A stretch of 12,514 bases of DNA, taken from assembly GCA_022600255.1 (NCBI GenBank), contig JAHZKU010000112.1, forward strand, positions 1 through 12,514, given 5' to 3'. The notes below the pieces were generated by a model. That model made no database searches and was not told where the DNA came from. It was given only the letters and a program-made list of their open reading frames with translations. Origin of the DNA: Actinomycetes bacterium. Its GTDB lineage: Bacteria > Actinomycetota > Actinomycetes > S36-B12 > GCA-2699445. This document shows positions 6,771-12,514 of this stretch, one piece after another; the first letter of the stretch is position 1, and every line of letters begins with the position of its first letter. Both the position numbers and the translations under genes were made by a program.

Positions 6771-6845
6771 CGCCGTAATGGGAACTGGACGCTTGCCGCG
6801 CTTTGGTACCCGTGATGCACAAGAATGAAGGCGGAAGGGGGCACC

Positions 6846-8093
6846 GTGGCGCAACGACTGCAACGGGACATGCCCACCTTTGCCGGATACGGCTTCATCG
6901 GTGTTTGGGCCTTCTTCCTCTACTTTGTTGGGCCCGCCACCCCAATCATCGCCGAGCAACTGGCCGTAGACGATGCCCTCGCGGCCCTCACGGGCACGGC
7001 TTTGGCCGGTGGCTTGGTAGGTTCTGGATTTGTCGGTCCACGACTGATCGAAAACGTAGGCCGCCGACGGGCCACCGTGCTGGTCTTGGTTGGCATGGTC
7101 ATCACGGCCCTACTCCTAGCGGTGGCACCTGGCCTGCCGGTCATTCTGGTCGCGGTCCTGATCTGTGCAACCTGTGGCGCGATTTTGGCGAACATGGCCA
7201 GCGCCGTGCTGGCGGAGCGCCATGGCCCACTGGGCGCGACGGCGCTGACTGAGGCGAATGCAGTGGCGGCTTGGATTGGGCTCTTCGCTCCAGCCGCGAT
7301 CGGACTTGTTGTGGGACTGGGTTGGGGCTGGCGCCCTGCGGCCGTTGTGGTGGCGGGCATCGCGGGGCTCATGGTGGCTCGGGCCATCACCATGTCACCT
7401 GCTGATTTCCAGGAGACTTCTCCCGAAGCGGGGAAACAGGACAGTTCGCCATCAACCCAGCCGGCCATGGACGCGGCCGCTGCAGGCCAAGATTCGGCGA
7501 CACCCTCGGGTCGAATGGGACGGTCCTTCAACATGGCGCTATTGGCCGTGGTGGCAGCGGCCGCCAGCGAGTTCTCGCTCAACTTCTGGGGCGCGGTGCT
7601 GCTGGTTGAGCGGGTCGGCATCGATCTGGCCGTGGCCACCGCAGCCATGAGTCTGTTGGTGGGTGGGGTAGCTTTGGGTCGCACACTGGGTGCCCGCGTG
7701 ACCTACTTCTTCCATCCCAAACAGATTCTGCTCATGGGTTTTGGGATCACCTTTGCGGCGTTCGTTTTGCTGGTCTGGTCCCAGGCGTTGTGGCTGTCGC
7801 TGCTAGCTCTGCTGCTGACAGGGATGGGACTGGCCATGCTATTCCCACTCGCGCAAGCCTTGGCGATCAGCAACTCGCAGGGTAGGACTGACAAAGCCAC
7901 GGCCTATGTCAGCATGTCGGTCGGCTTGGCCATCGGTGTCGCGCCGTTCTTGTTGGGCGCCCTTGTTGGTGTATTCGGTGTGGTGCTGGCCTTCTTGGTG
8001 GTGCCTGTCGCCATCATTGTTGGGGTCGCGGCGGTGCTGCTTTCTTCTGGGCCTGAGCCGACCGTACAACCTGGTGATTCAGTCTCCATCTGA
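6846..8093 (+). CDS. MFS transporter
   Basis: 415 residues from the GTG at 6846, about 12 predicted membrane segments in two halves. Seen: first helix around residues 12-34, a motif-A-like loop GFVGPRLIENVGRRRA (61-76) between helices 2 and 3, further hydrophobic segments to residue 180, then a hydrophilic, Ser/Gln/Ala-rich cytoplasmic loop at about 183-229, followed by the second six helices (from NMALLAVVAAAA at 229) ending near AVLLSS. GTG is chosen because GGAAGGGGG lies four bases before it; an ATG at 6825 in the same frame has no such site. It belongs to the sugar/drug-efflux-type MFS (CynX/NimT or YbfB-like in general look), but the substrate cannot be read from the sequence. Divergent from the lipoprotein; single-gene unit. 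Confidence 0.85.
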   Translation: MAQRLQRDMPTFAGYGFIGVWAFFLYFVGPATPIIAEQLAVDDALAALTGTALAGGLVGSGFVGPRLIENVGRRRATVLVLVGMVITALLLAVAPGLPVILVAVLICATCGAILANMASAVLAERHGPLGATALTEANAVAAWIGLFAPAAIGLVVGLGWGWRPAAVVVAGIAGLMVARAITMSPADFQETSPEAGKQDSSPSTQPAMDAAAAGQDSATPSGRMGRSFNMALLAVVAAAASEFSLNFWGAVLLVERVGIDLAVATAAMSLLVGGVALGRTLGARVTYFFHPKQILLMGFGITFAAFVLLVWSQALWLSLLALLLTGMGLAMLFPLAQALAISNSQGRTDKATAYVSMSVGLAIGVAPFLLGALVGVFGVVLAFLVVPVAIIVGVAAVLLSSGPEPTVQPGDSVSI

Positions 8094-8224
8094 GGGTCAC
8101 TAGGGGCGTTCCCTCTGAGTGTCGCCAAGGGCCAACCGGCGCACGGCTGTGAGTGCTGGCAACGAGAGTCAGCCGAAGCAAACTCCTACCGGGATCATGT
8201 GAAGCTGGCCAACGGCACGGCATG

Positions 8225-8230
8225 TATAGT
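8225..8230 (+). promoter_or_regulatory. Possible -10 box TATAGT
   Basis: TATAGT is the closest match to TATAAT in the window and is directly preceded by TG. Transcription would begin near 8237, at the base of the following hairpin. No -35 at normal spacing is recognisable. Confidence 0.4.
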
Positions 8231-8237
8231 TGCGGTC

Positions 8238-8282
8238 GGCCCCCCGTCACGCATCCCCCGTCGTGATGGGGGGCTCCTTTTT
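8238..8282 (+). terminator. Strong hairpin with T tract (terminator or attenuator)
   Basis: Arms 8238-8251 and 8262-8275 pair over 14 bases with two G-U pairs (core CCCCCCGTCACG / CGTGATGGGGGG), loop of 10 bases, followed by CC and five Ts (8278-8282). The loop holds a second C run (8255-8259) that could pair with the same G run (8268-8273), giving a shorter alternative hairpin. It could end the MFS transcript 145 bases after its stop, or attenuate transcripts from the TATAGT box. Only the plus strand has the T tract. Confidence 0.6.
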
Positions 8283-8556
8283 CCCGTCGCGCACTGCACT
8301 TGGTTCGGTCGTGACCCAGCCTGCCGCAATCTTGGCCCCCGGCCTTGGGGAGACGTGTGTTCTCGCCGAGCAGTTTTGCCGATCGGATTCTCTCCTGGCG
8401 ACGGCCGCGTCAATCCTCGCGTGTGCCCGCAAACGGTACCCCACCCCCTGGCACGGGCTTCCCCACATTCCGGCTCAGCGGCACGACGGGGAGCCTGGAG
8501 AATGCGGAGTTGGCCGAACTGTTGGACTGGATAGACGAAAGGGAGGCGATGCCATC

Positions 8557-9274
8557 ATGAACGAGCCATGGCAGCAGTCTGCGCCAGCCCGAGAATGGGT
8601 GTTGCGCGAGTTTGACCTTTTCGCAGACCTCGATGATGCTGAGATGGCCGCAATTGCCAGCGCTGCGCCCATGTCCGAGGTGCCCAAAGGCCAAACCTTA
8701 GTGTCGCCACACACCACGCGAAGTGTTGTTCATTGTGAAGAAGGGTCGGGTCCGGCTGTTCCGGACTACCGCAGATGGTCGGACCCTGACGACCGCGATC
8801 GTCTCCCCCGGCGAGGTATTTGCTGAGATGACGAGCGTTGGGCAACACCTGCGTGACACTTGGGCCGAGACGCTGGATTCCGCCGTCTTGTGTGTCATGA
8901 GCCGGGCGGATGTGCAGCGGCTATTGCTGAGCGATCCGCGGATTGCCGCTCGAATCGCGCAATACTTGGGCGAACGACTAGCGGGCATGGAGCAAAGACT
9001 CAGTGACGCGATGCTTCGTCCCGTGCCCGCGCGCGTGGCCTCGGCCCTGGCAACGATGGCCGGCGAGCAACAACCCGCCGTGGTGCGTCTGACGCATGAG
9101 CAGCTGGCAGACCTGGTTGGCACCGCTCGGGAAACCACAACCAAGGTTCTTGGCGATCTGCAGGATCGCCGGCTGATTATCTTGAAGCGAGGAAAGATCG
9201 TGATTCCGGACGCCGAGAAACTCGCGAAACTCGCCGAAGATAAGAGCGGCCTGGAAGGGATCCGCACGAGGTAA
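8557..9274 (+). pseudogene. Crp/Fnr-family transcription regulator, frameshifted
   Basis: Two adjoining frames together make one Crp/Fnr regulator of about 239 residues. Part one (ATG 8557, ribosome-binding site GGGAGG) gives MNEPWQQ to VPKGQTLVSPH, the start of the cyclic-nucleotide-binding jelly roll. It then runs out of frame and stops at 8826. Part two continues in another frame from about 8714: PREVLFIVKKGRVRLFR, the DGRTLTTAIVSPGEVFAEM loop, the long dimer helix, and a C-terminal winged helix with recognition region LTHEQLADLVGTARETTTKVL, ending LEGIRTR at the TAA. Adding one CA unit to the CACACA run at 8708-8713 restores SPHTPREVLFIV, as in relatives I remember. The effector is unknown; I see no Fe-S cysteine set of the FNR type. 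GTG at 8723 could start a truncated product without the first strands. Either a true pseudogene, a phase-variable gene or a sequence error. Confidence 0.8.
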
Positions 9275-9419
9275 AATCTGGCAAGGCATTTGCCCAGGGT
9301 CCCTGTTTGGTCAGCCTCTGTGCTTGATCGGGACCTGTGTGTGATTGGGCCGGGCGTTCGGCTTAGTCAGGCTGAGACTGGCGGCCCTGGTGCAATCGAG
9401 CCTAGGAAAGTGGAGCCGT

Positions 9420-10652
9420 ATGCGGGTACTGGGACCTTCGAGTCGACTGGCAGTGGGGCTCGTTCTTGCTCTCGTCCTGGTCATGCTCGCTTTTGCACTT
9501 CCGGATAGTAGCTCGGTAGCCGAAGAGAGCCAGGACTCCGCTTCGGCTGGGGCCATTGTGAGTGCGTCTGGCGGCACGGCGCCAGAGCCAGCCCCAGCCT
9601 TGGACTTAAAGAAGCTCGCTCCCGGCGAACGGCCTCCTCAGTTTGTCATCATCACGTTAGATGGTGGCTGCGAGACCCGTTCGGGGGTCTTGGCCGATCT
9701 CTTGAACCGCGGCGATGAAGTAAACGGTCGGTTCACTTTCTTCTTGTCTGGGCTGTGCCTGCTGCCGGACGCGCAGCGTATGGCCTACCAGCCGCCCGGC
9801 AAGTCACCGGGGCAGTCTGACCTACCTTTCGCCGACGCCGACATGGTGGAAACACGGCTCTCCACGCTGGCGCGGATGCATCGTTCCGGCCATGAGATTG
9901 GGACGCACTTCTTGGGTCACTTCTGTGGGGCGAGCGGCGTGGCGACATGGAATGCGACCCAGTGGACCAGCGAGATCGCGCAGTCCCGCGAATTCTTGGA
10001 CAATTGGCCCAAGTACAACCCGCAGATTGACGGGGCGGCGCCGTTGCCGTTCGATTCCTCGGTCTTCGCTGGGGGCCGGACCCCGTGTCTAGAGGGAGAC
10101 CGACCCGCGATGTTTGCTGCCTACGCGGAGGCTGGCCTGCGTTATGAAGCCTCCGACCCGGGTGCGATCGCCTGGCCAAAGCGGGAAGCAAAGACAGGTG
10201 TGTGGGAATTCCCGCTCCCGGCCTTGCGCTTGGCGGGCACTGAGAAGTGGGTGCTGAGCATGGACTACAACTTCCTGGCCAACCAGAACAACGCGCAGAC
10301 CGAGGCGGCGCCCGAACGCTGTGCTGAGATCGAGAAGCAGACCTACGACTCCTACATGCTGGCGTTGCAAGCCACGGAGGGGAACTCGCGAGCCCCACTG
10401 ATTCTTGGTAGCCACCTGAACAGCTGGGTCTGTGACGCCTACATAAACTCGTTCCACCAGTTCATCACCGACGCGCACGCGCGGTACCCAGACGTTCAGT
10501 TCATCTCGCTCAACGACCTCGCTGACTGGCTGGAAATACAGGATCCAGTTGTCCTCAAGGAACTGCAGGCCCTGCCTGCCGAGCGGGACTACCCCAATGC
10601 TGAGCCGGAGGGCCTAATCCAGCCCGAACCCGCGCCAGACCCAGAATCCTAG
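9420..10652 (+). CDS. Polysaccharide-deacetylase-like protein, membrane-anchored or secreted
   Basis: 410 residues from the ATG at 9420 (TGGAG four bases before; AGGAAAG nine before). A hydrophobic segment at 10-28 serves as signal peptide or anchor, followed by a Ser/Ala/Pro-rich linker to about 62. The NodB-like domain runs from 74 to about 375: motif 1 TLDGG (79-83; catalytic Asp81 kept, the usual second, metal-binding Asp replaced by Gly), motif 2 HEIGTHFLGH (158-167, His163 and His167 as metal ligands), motif 3 GGRTPCLEG (218-226), and a late SH motif ILGSH (328-332). FTFFLSG (105-111) and GHFCG (166-170) are typical of an actinobacterial subgroup I remember. Probably acts on cell-wall or surface polysaccharide outside the membrane; the substrate is unknown, and the Asp-to-Gly change leaves activity open. 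Tail is Pro/Glu-rich. Leu80 is a rare TTA codon. Confidence 0.8.
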   Translation: MRVLGPSSRLAVGLVLALVLVMLAFALPDSSSVAEESQDSASAGAIVSASGGTAPEPAPALDLKKLAPGERPPQFVIITLDGGCETRSGVLADLLNRGDEVNGRFTFFLSGLCLLPDAQRMAYQPPGKSPGQSDLPFADADMVETRLSTLARMHRSGHEIGTHFLGHFCGASGVATWNATQWTSEIAQSREFLDNWPKYNPQIDGAAPLPFDSSVFAGGRTPCLEGDRPAMFAAYAEAGLRYEASDPGAIAWPKREAKTGVWEFPLPALRLAGTEKWVLSMDYNFLANQNNAQTEAAPERCAEIEKQTYDSYMLALQATEGNSRAPLILGSHLNSWVCDAYINSFHQFITDAHARYPDVQFISLNDLADWLEIQDPVVLKELQALPAERDYPNAEPEGLIQPEPAPDPES

Positions 10653-10709
10653 GCGTGTCGCAGTGAGCTGCAATGTGTGTTCTACGTCACTATTAAGGAA
10701 GTCGGTAGT

Positions 10710-10728
10710 GCCCACAGTTTCAGTGGGC
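10710..10728 (+). terminator. Possible terminator hairpin after the deacetylase gene
   Basis: GCCCAC (10710-10715) and GTGGGC (10723-10728) form a perfect six-base stem with a seven-base loop, 58 bases past the stop codon. No T tract follows, so it is a weak candidate. Confidence 0.3.
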
Positions 10729-10762
10729 CTATTGGGGGAATCACTTAGTTCAGTAGGCCAAA

Positions 10763-10781
10763 TGTCGCAACAGTGTCGCAA
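10763..10781 (+). repeat. Tandem TGTCGCAA repeat upstream of the zinc-ribbon gene
   Basis: Two perfect copies of TGTCGCAA at 10763-10770 and 10774-10781, period 11 bases, so both face the same side of the helix. They end nine bases before a TAATTT -10 candidate (10790-10795) and cover the place where a -35 would be. This is the layout of a tandem activator or repressor site. Confidence 0.45.
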
Positions 10782-10789
10782 ATCTGCTG

Positions 10790-10795
10790 TAATTT
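10790..10795 (+). promoter_or_regulatory. Possible -10 box of the zinc-ribbon gene
   Basis: TAATTT, preceded by TG, would start transcription near 10802 and leave a leader of about 22 bases carrying AAAGGA before the ATG at 10824. No consensus -35; the tandem repeat occupies that position. Confidence 0.4.
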
Positions 10796-10823
10796 GGTCG
10801 TAGGCGAAAGGAACGTGGGTCAA

Positions 10824-10994
10824 ATGAGTCAAGCAGAGGCGCAGTGTCCGTCTTGTTCTGGGGATGTCCGAGTCCTGGATCACTACTGCGACTACTCCAC
10901 CACGCGTGGACCAATGACCTCCTACGACGTAACCGTGTGCAACTCGTGCGAGCAAATGAGTTTGTCGATGCGGGCGGCGCAAGCCTCTGTCTAA
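10824..10994 (+). CDS. Small zinc-ribbon-like protein
   Basis: 56 residues, not assigned to a named family. Two CxxC knuckles, Cys8/Cys11 (CPSC) and Cys39/Cys42 (CNSC), 27 residues apart, are the classic spacing of a zinc ribbon; Cys22 and His20 lie between them. The middle VRVLDHYCDYSTTRGPMTSYDVTV looks like the beta strands of the ribbon, and a short helix SLSMRAAQ follows the second knuckle. The ATG at 10824 is chosen for AAAGGA upstream (spacing 11) and the MSQAEA start; the frame is open to an ATG at 10773, but that start would lie within the tandem repeats. A weak hairpin CCACGG/CTGTGG (10995-11012) follows the stop. It stands alone between two monocistronic genes, so context gives no function. 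Possible roles for such ribbons are nucleic-acid or protein binding. Confidence 0.65.
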   Translation: MSQAEAQCPSCSGDVRVLDHYCDYSTTRGPMTSYDVTVCNSCEQMSLSMRAAQASV

Positions 10995-11101
10995 CCACGG
11001 TCGTCGCTGTGGCTGCTAGGAATCCGAACACCTAGCCCAACCGATGGCCATGCCGGGTTGCCGCATTCGCGGTCTACGAGGCTAGGGGCTCGCAATGCCG
11101 G

Positions 11102-11107
11102 TAGCCT
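11102..11107 (+). promoter_or_regulatory. Predicted -10 box of the GNAT gene (leaderless arrangement)
   Basis: TAGCCT followed by six bases and the GTG at 11114. No ribosome-binding site lies between. Same geometry as before four other genes in the window. Confidence 0.45.
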
Positions 11108-11113
11108 CGTCAC

Positions 11114-11668
11114 GTGGAGAACCAAGCGGAATTGTCAGTAAGCAGGGCCCAATCGGCCGACGCAGAGCGGGTGGCGGTGGTAGCCCGGGACACCTTCGCT
11201 TTTGCTTGTCCAGATTGGGCCGATCCGGTGGATGTTTCGGAGTACATTGCTCAGGAGCTAACCGCTGAGGCGTTCCGGCGCGATCTGAACACCACTGGGG
11301 TTGCGATCTATCTTGCCGAACAGGACGACGATGTCGTGGGCTACGCAATGTTGCGAGGCGAGGAATACCCGCCAGTTGCCCTTGCCGCTCGCCGCCCAGT
11401 CGAACTGCGACGGCTCTACCTGCGTGAGGCGGCCCAAGGTGGGCCAGCCGCGACGCAACTTCTCGAGGCCTGTTTACGACACGGCCGAACTCATGGCTAC
11501 GACCTGCTATGGCTAGGGACAAATCAGGAGAACGAACGCGCCTTGCGGTTCTACCAGCGCAACGGTTTTTCGCGCGTTGGCGAGCGGGACTTTCCAGTGG
11601 GCCGGGCTGTGCACCGCGACTACCTGCTGAGTCGCCGACTTGAGCCTGCGGACACGGATGAGTGGTAG
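11114..11668 (+). CDS. GNAT family N-acetyltransferase
   Basis: 184 residues, GTG start. Transfers an acetyl group from acetyl-CoA to an amine; the acceptor cannot be read from the sequence. Seen: N-terminal SRAQSADAERVAVVARDTF helix region, beta strand TGVAIYLAEQDDDVVGYAML (61-80), ELRRLYLREAAQGGPAATQLLEACLRHGRTHGYDLLWLGT (97-136) with the acetyl-CoA pyrophosphate loop QGGPAA (Q/RxxGxG/A type), and NERALRFYQRNGFSRVGE (140-157) with the conserved NxxAxxFYxxxGF motif. Length is slightly above the family core because of a short hydrophilic tail. Start supported by the -10 box spacing and by a sensible N-terminus. Single gene, convergent with the acyltransferase across 136 bases in which I see no strong terminator. 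Confidence 0.9.
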   Translation: MENQAELSVSRAQSADAERVAVVARDTFAFACPDWADPVDVSEYIAQELTAEAFRRDLNTTGVAIYLAEQDDDVVGYAMLRGEEYPPVALAARRPVELRRLYLREAAQGGPAATQLLEACLRHGRTHGYDLLWLGTNQENERALRFYQRNGFSRVGERDFPVGRAVHRDYLLSRRLEPADTDEW

Positions 11669-11804
11669 GCCTCGACCATTTGCTCGTGTCGCGCCAGCCG
11701 GCCGCTGTCCTTCCGTGGCCCGGTGATGCCGTGTCGGGTGTACCGCAGGAAACCGAGACTGTTGGGTCGCACGGGCAAGCCGCGACGGTGCGCCGCCGGT
11801 GTTC

Positions 11805-12440
11805 CTATGCTGTCGGGTTTTCTGCAGCCAATAGGGCAGCGCGCGAGTCTGGGTCGTCCTCGGCCCGCAATCGTGCGGTGCGTCGGTTCTCGGGGTTGAC
11901 GCCGTGCTGGGTATCAAAGAAGGCGCGCATCCGATCCATATCTGCCGCCACGTCGGATGTCACATGAAAGATCGGACCAAAGTTGACCGTCATCGTGGGC
12001 TTGTCCGGAGACACCAGCGCTAGCGGAATGTCGGCGGTGAGCGCGAAGCGATAGAAGCCGGATTTCCAGTACTCAACCGGTTTTCGGGTGCCCTCGGGTG
12101 TGAGAACTAGCTGAAATCCGCTGTCCGAGTGGGCCGCCTTCACCAGCATTTCGATGAGTGGTCCCGGATTCTCTCGGTCGACCGGGATTCCGCCGACCGA
12201 CTTCCAGAACCATCCAAACGGGCCGTCAGTGATTTCACGCTTGATCAGGAACTTGACTCGCAGGTTGCAGCGCCACGCCACCGCCAGCATCAGCGGGGCA
12301 TCAAAGCCGGACGTGTGAGGTGCCCCGACGAAGATGCACGTCTCCTCGGGCTTGGGTGGCTTGCCCTGAATCTGCCAGCCGTACATCCGTAGGAACGCGC
12401 GCCCGATATTGCGCTTGACCGCTTTTCCGATCTTCGACAT
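11805..12440 (-). CDS. PlsC-like 1-acyl-sn-glycerol-3-phosphate acyltransferase family protein
   Basis: 211 residues from the ATG at 12440. Family enzymes acylate lysophosphatidate or related lysolipids at the inner face of the membrane. Seen in order: an N-terminal amphipathic stretch KAVKRNIGRAFLRMYGW (6-22), motif I HTSGFD (42-47; the H-x4-D catalytic pair His42/Asp47, usual form NHxSxxD), motif II GGIPVDR (83-89), motif III PEGTRK (115-120) and motif IV-like ADIPLALV (136-143). It is shorter than classical PlsC (about 240) and lacks a strong N-terminal membrane helix, like a compact bacterial subgroup. The frame is open upstream to 12497, but the extra residues are not conserved-looking; GTG at 12443 is an equally placed start. 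The acyl acceptor is not certain, so no gene symbol. Confidence 0.85.
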   Translation of the reverse strand: MSKIGKAVKRNIGRAFLRMYGWQIQGKPPKPEETCIFVGAPHTSGFDAPLMLAVAWRCNLRVKFLIKREITDGPFGWFWKSVGGIPVDRENPGPLIEMLVKAAHSDSGFQLVLTPEGTRKPVEYWKSGFYRFALTADIPLALVSPDKPTMTVNFGPIFHVTSDVAADMDRMRAFFDTQHGVNPENRRTARLRAEDDPDSRAALLAAENPTA

Positions 12441-12466
12441 CACACCACCCGGTAGCTCCGGATGCC

Positions 12467-12494
12467 AGGATAGGGCAGATGACCACGGCGTGAA
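12467..12494 (-). promoter_or_regulatory. Possible promoter of the acyltransferase gene
   Basis: On the minus strand TTCACG (12494 to 12489), a 16-base spacer and TATCCT (12472 to 12467), predicting a leader of about 20 bases that contains GGAG. Both boxes match the consensus moderately. Confidence 0.35.
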
Positions 12495-12514
12495 CAATGG
12501 ACGGTCGCTTGGGC

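Larger units (their letters stand above)
8094..8556 (+). other. 463-bp intergenic region between the MFS gene and the Crp-like gene
   Basis: No convincing gene on either strand. It contains a small hairpin straight after the MFS stop (AGGG 8102-8105 / CCCT 8111-8114), a TATAGT box at 8225, the strong hairpin at 8238-8275, and a ribosome-binding site GGGAGG (8541-8546) for the Crp-like ATG at 8557. One plus-strand frame (GTG 8423 to TGA 8560) ends in a helix-like SLENAELAELLDWIDEREAM stretch and overlaps the Crp-like start by ATGA. It may be a 45-residue coupled ORF, but the N-terminal half is Pro/Gly-rich and unlike a normal protein, so I do not call it. Confidence 0.5.

Noticed and set aside
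6920..7684. 254-residue minus-strand frame inside the MFS gene
   Set aside because: Ala/Thr/Pro/Ser-rich antisense frame of a transporter gene; typical by-product of GC-rich codon use.
8238..8275. Riboswitch of a known class (for example mini-ykkC or cyclic-di-GMP)
   Set aside because: No conserved core sequences of those classes are present; the structure is explained by a simple terminator-like hairpin.
8423..8560. 45-residue plus-strand frame overlapping the Crp-like start by ATGA
   Set aside because: The last 20 residues look helical and the overlap suggests coupling, but the first half is Pro/Gly-rich, the start would be a GTG without a ribosome-binding site, and I recognise no family.
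9298..9335. GGTCCC / GGGACC inverted repeat upstream of the deacetylase gene
   Set aside because: Six-base arms 26 bases apart are weak and GC-biased; no promoter could be fixed nearby.
12496..12514. Possible start of a divergent plus-strand gene (ATG at 12496)
   Set aside because: Only six codons are visible and there is no ribosome-binding site.

Overview
The window looks like chromosomal DNA of a moderately GC-rich actinobacterium. I base this on codon use, a HisA/PriA-type barrel whose nearest remembered relatives are actinobacterial, a Crp/Fnr protein of the type common in that phylum, an actinobacterial-looking deacetylase with a TLDGG motif, and several genes with a TAGNNT -10 box 6-7 nt before the start codon (the arrangement of leaderless mRNAs, frequent in Actinobacteria). 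I cannot name the genus. Genes are tightly packed. I see no tRNA, rRNA, IS element, prophage or CRISPR array.

Layout. 1-2537 is a dTDP-L-rhamnose locus: rfbD (cut by the left edge) and rfbB overlap by four bases on the minus strand, and rfbA runs divergently from a 129-bp control region holding two inverted repeats. The rfbC epimerase is not in the window. 2648-4507 holds a HisA/PriA-like barrel that seems to have lost both catalytic aspartates (minus), divergent from a DUF2277 gene and then a DUF2461 gene (plus). 4562-6647 carries, on the minus strand, a VOC-AHSA1 (SRPBCC) fusion protein and, upstream of it, a beta-propeller-like lipoprotein. Divergent from these is an MFS transporter (6846-8093).

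8094-8556 has no convincing gene, but contains a strong hairpin followed by five Ts just downstream of a TATAGT box. It is followed by a Crp/Fnr-family regulator (8557-9274) interrupted by a frameshift that the loss of one CA unit from a CA run would explain. 9420-10652 is a membrane-anchored or secreted polysaccharide-deacetylase-like protein, then a 56-residue zinc-ribbon protein with a tandem repeat in front, a GNAT acetyltransferase, and a convergent PlsC-like acyltransferase.

Common theme: the rhamnose, deacetylase, lipoprotein and acyltransferase genes all concern the cell envelope, but apart from rfbBD they look like separate short transcription units rather than one system. I found no clear defence or mobile system. 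The most unusual items are the degenerate HisA-like protein, the frameshifted regulator and the repeated leaderless promoter architecture.
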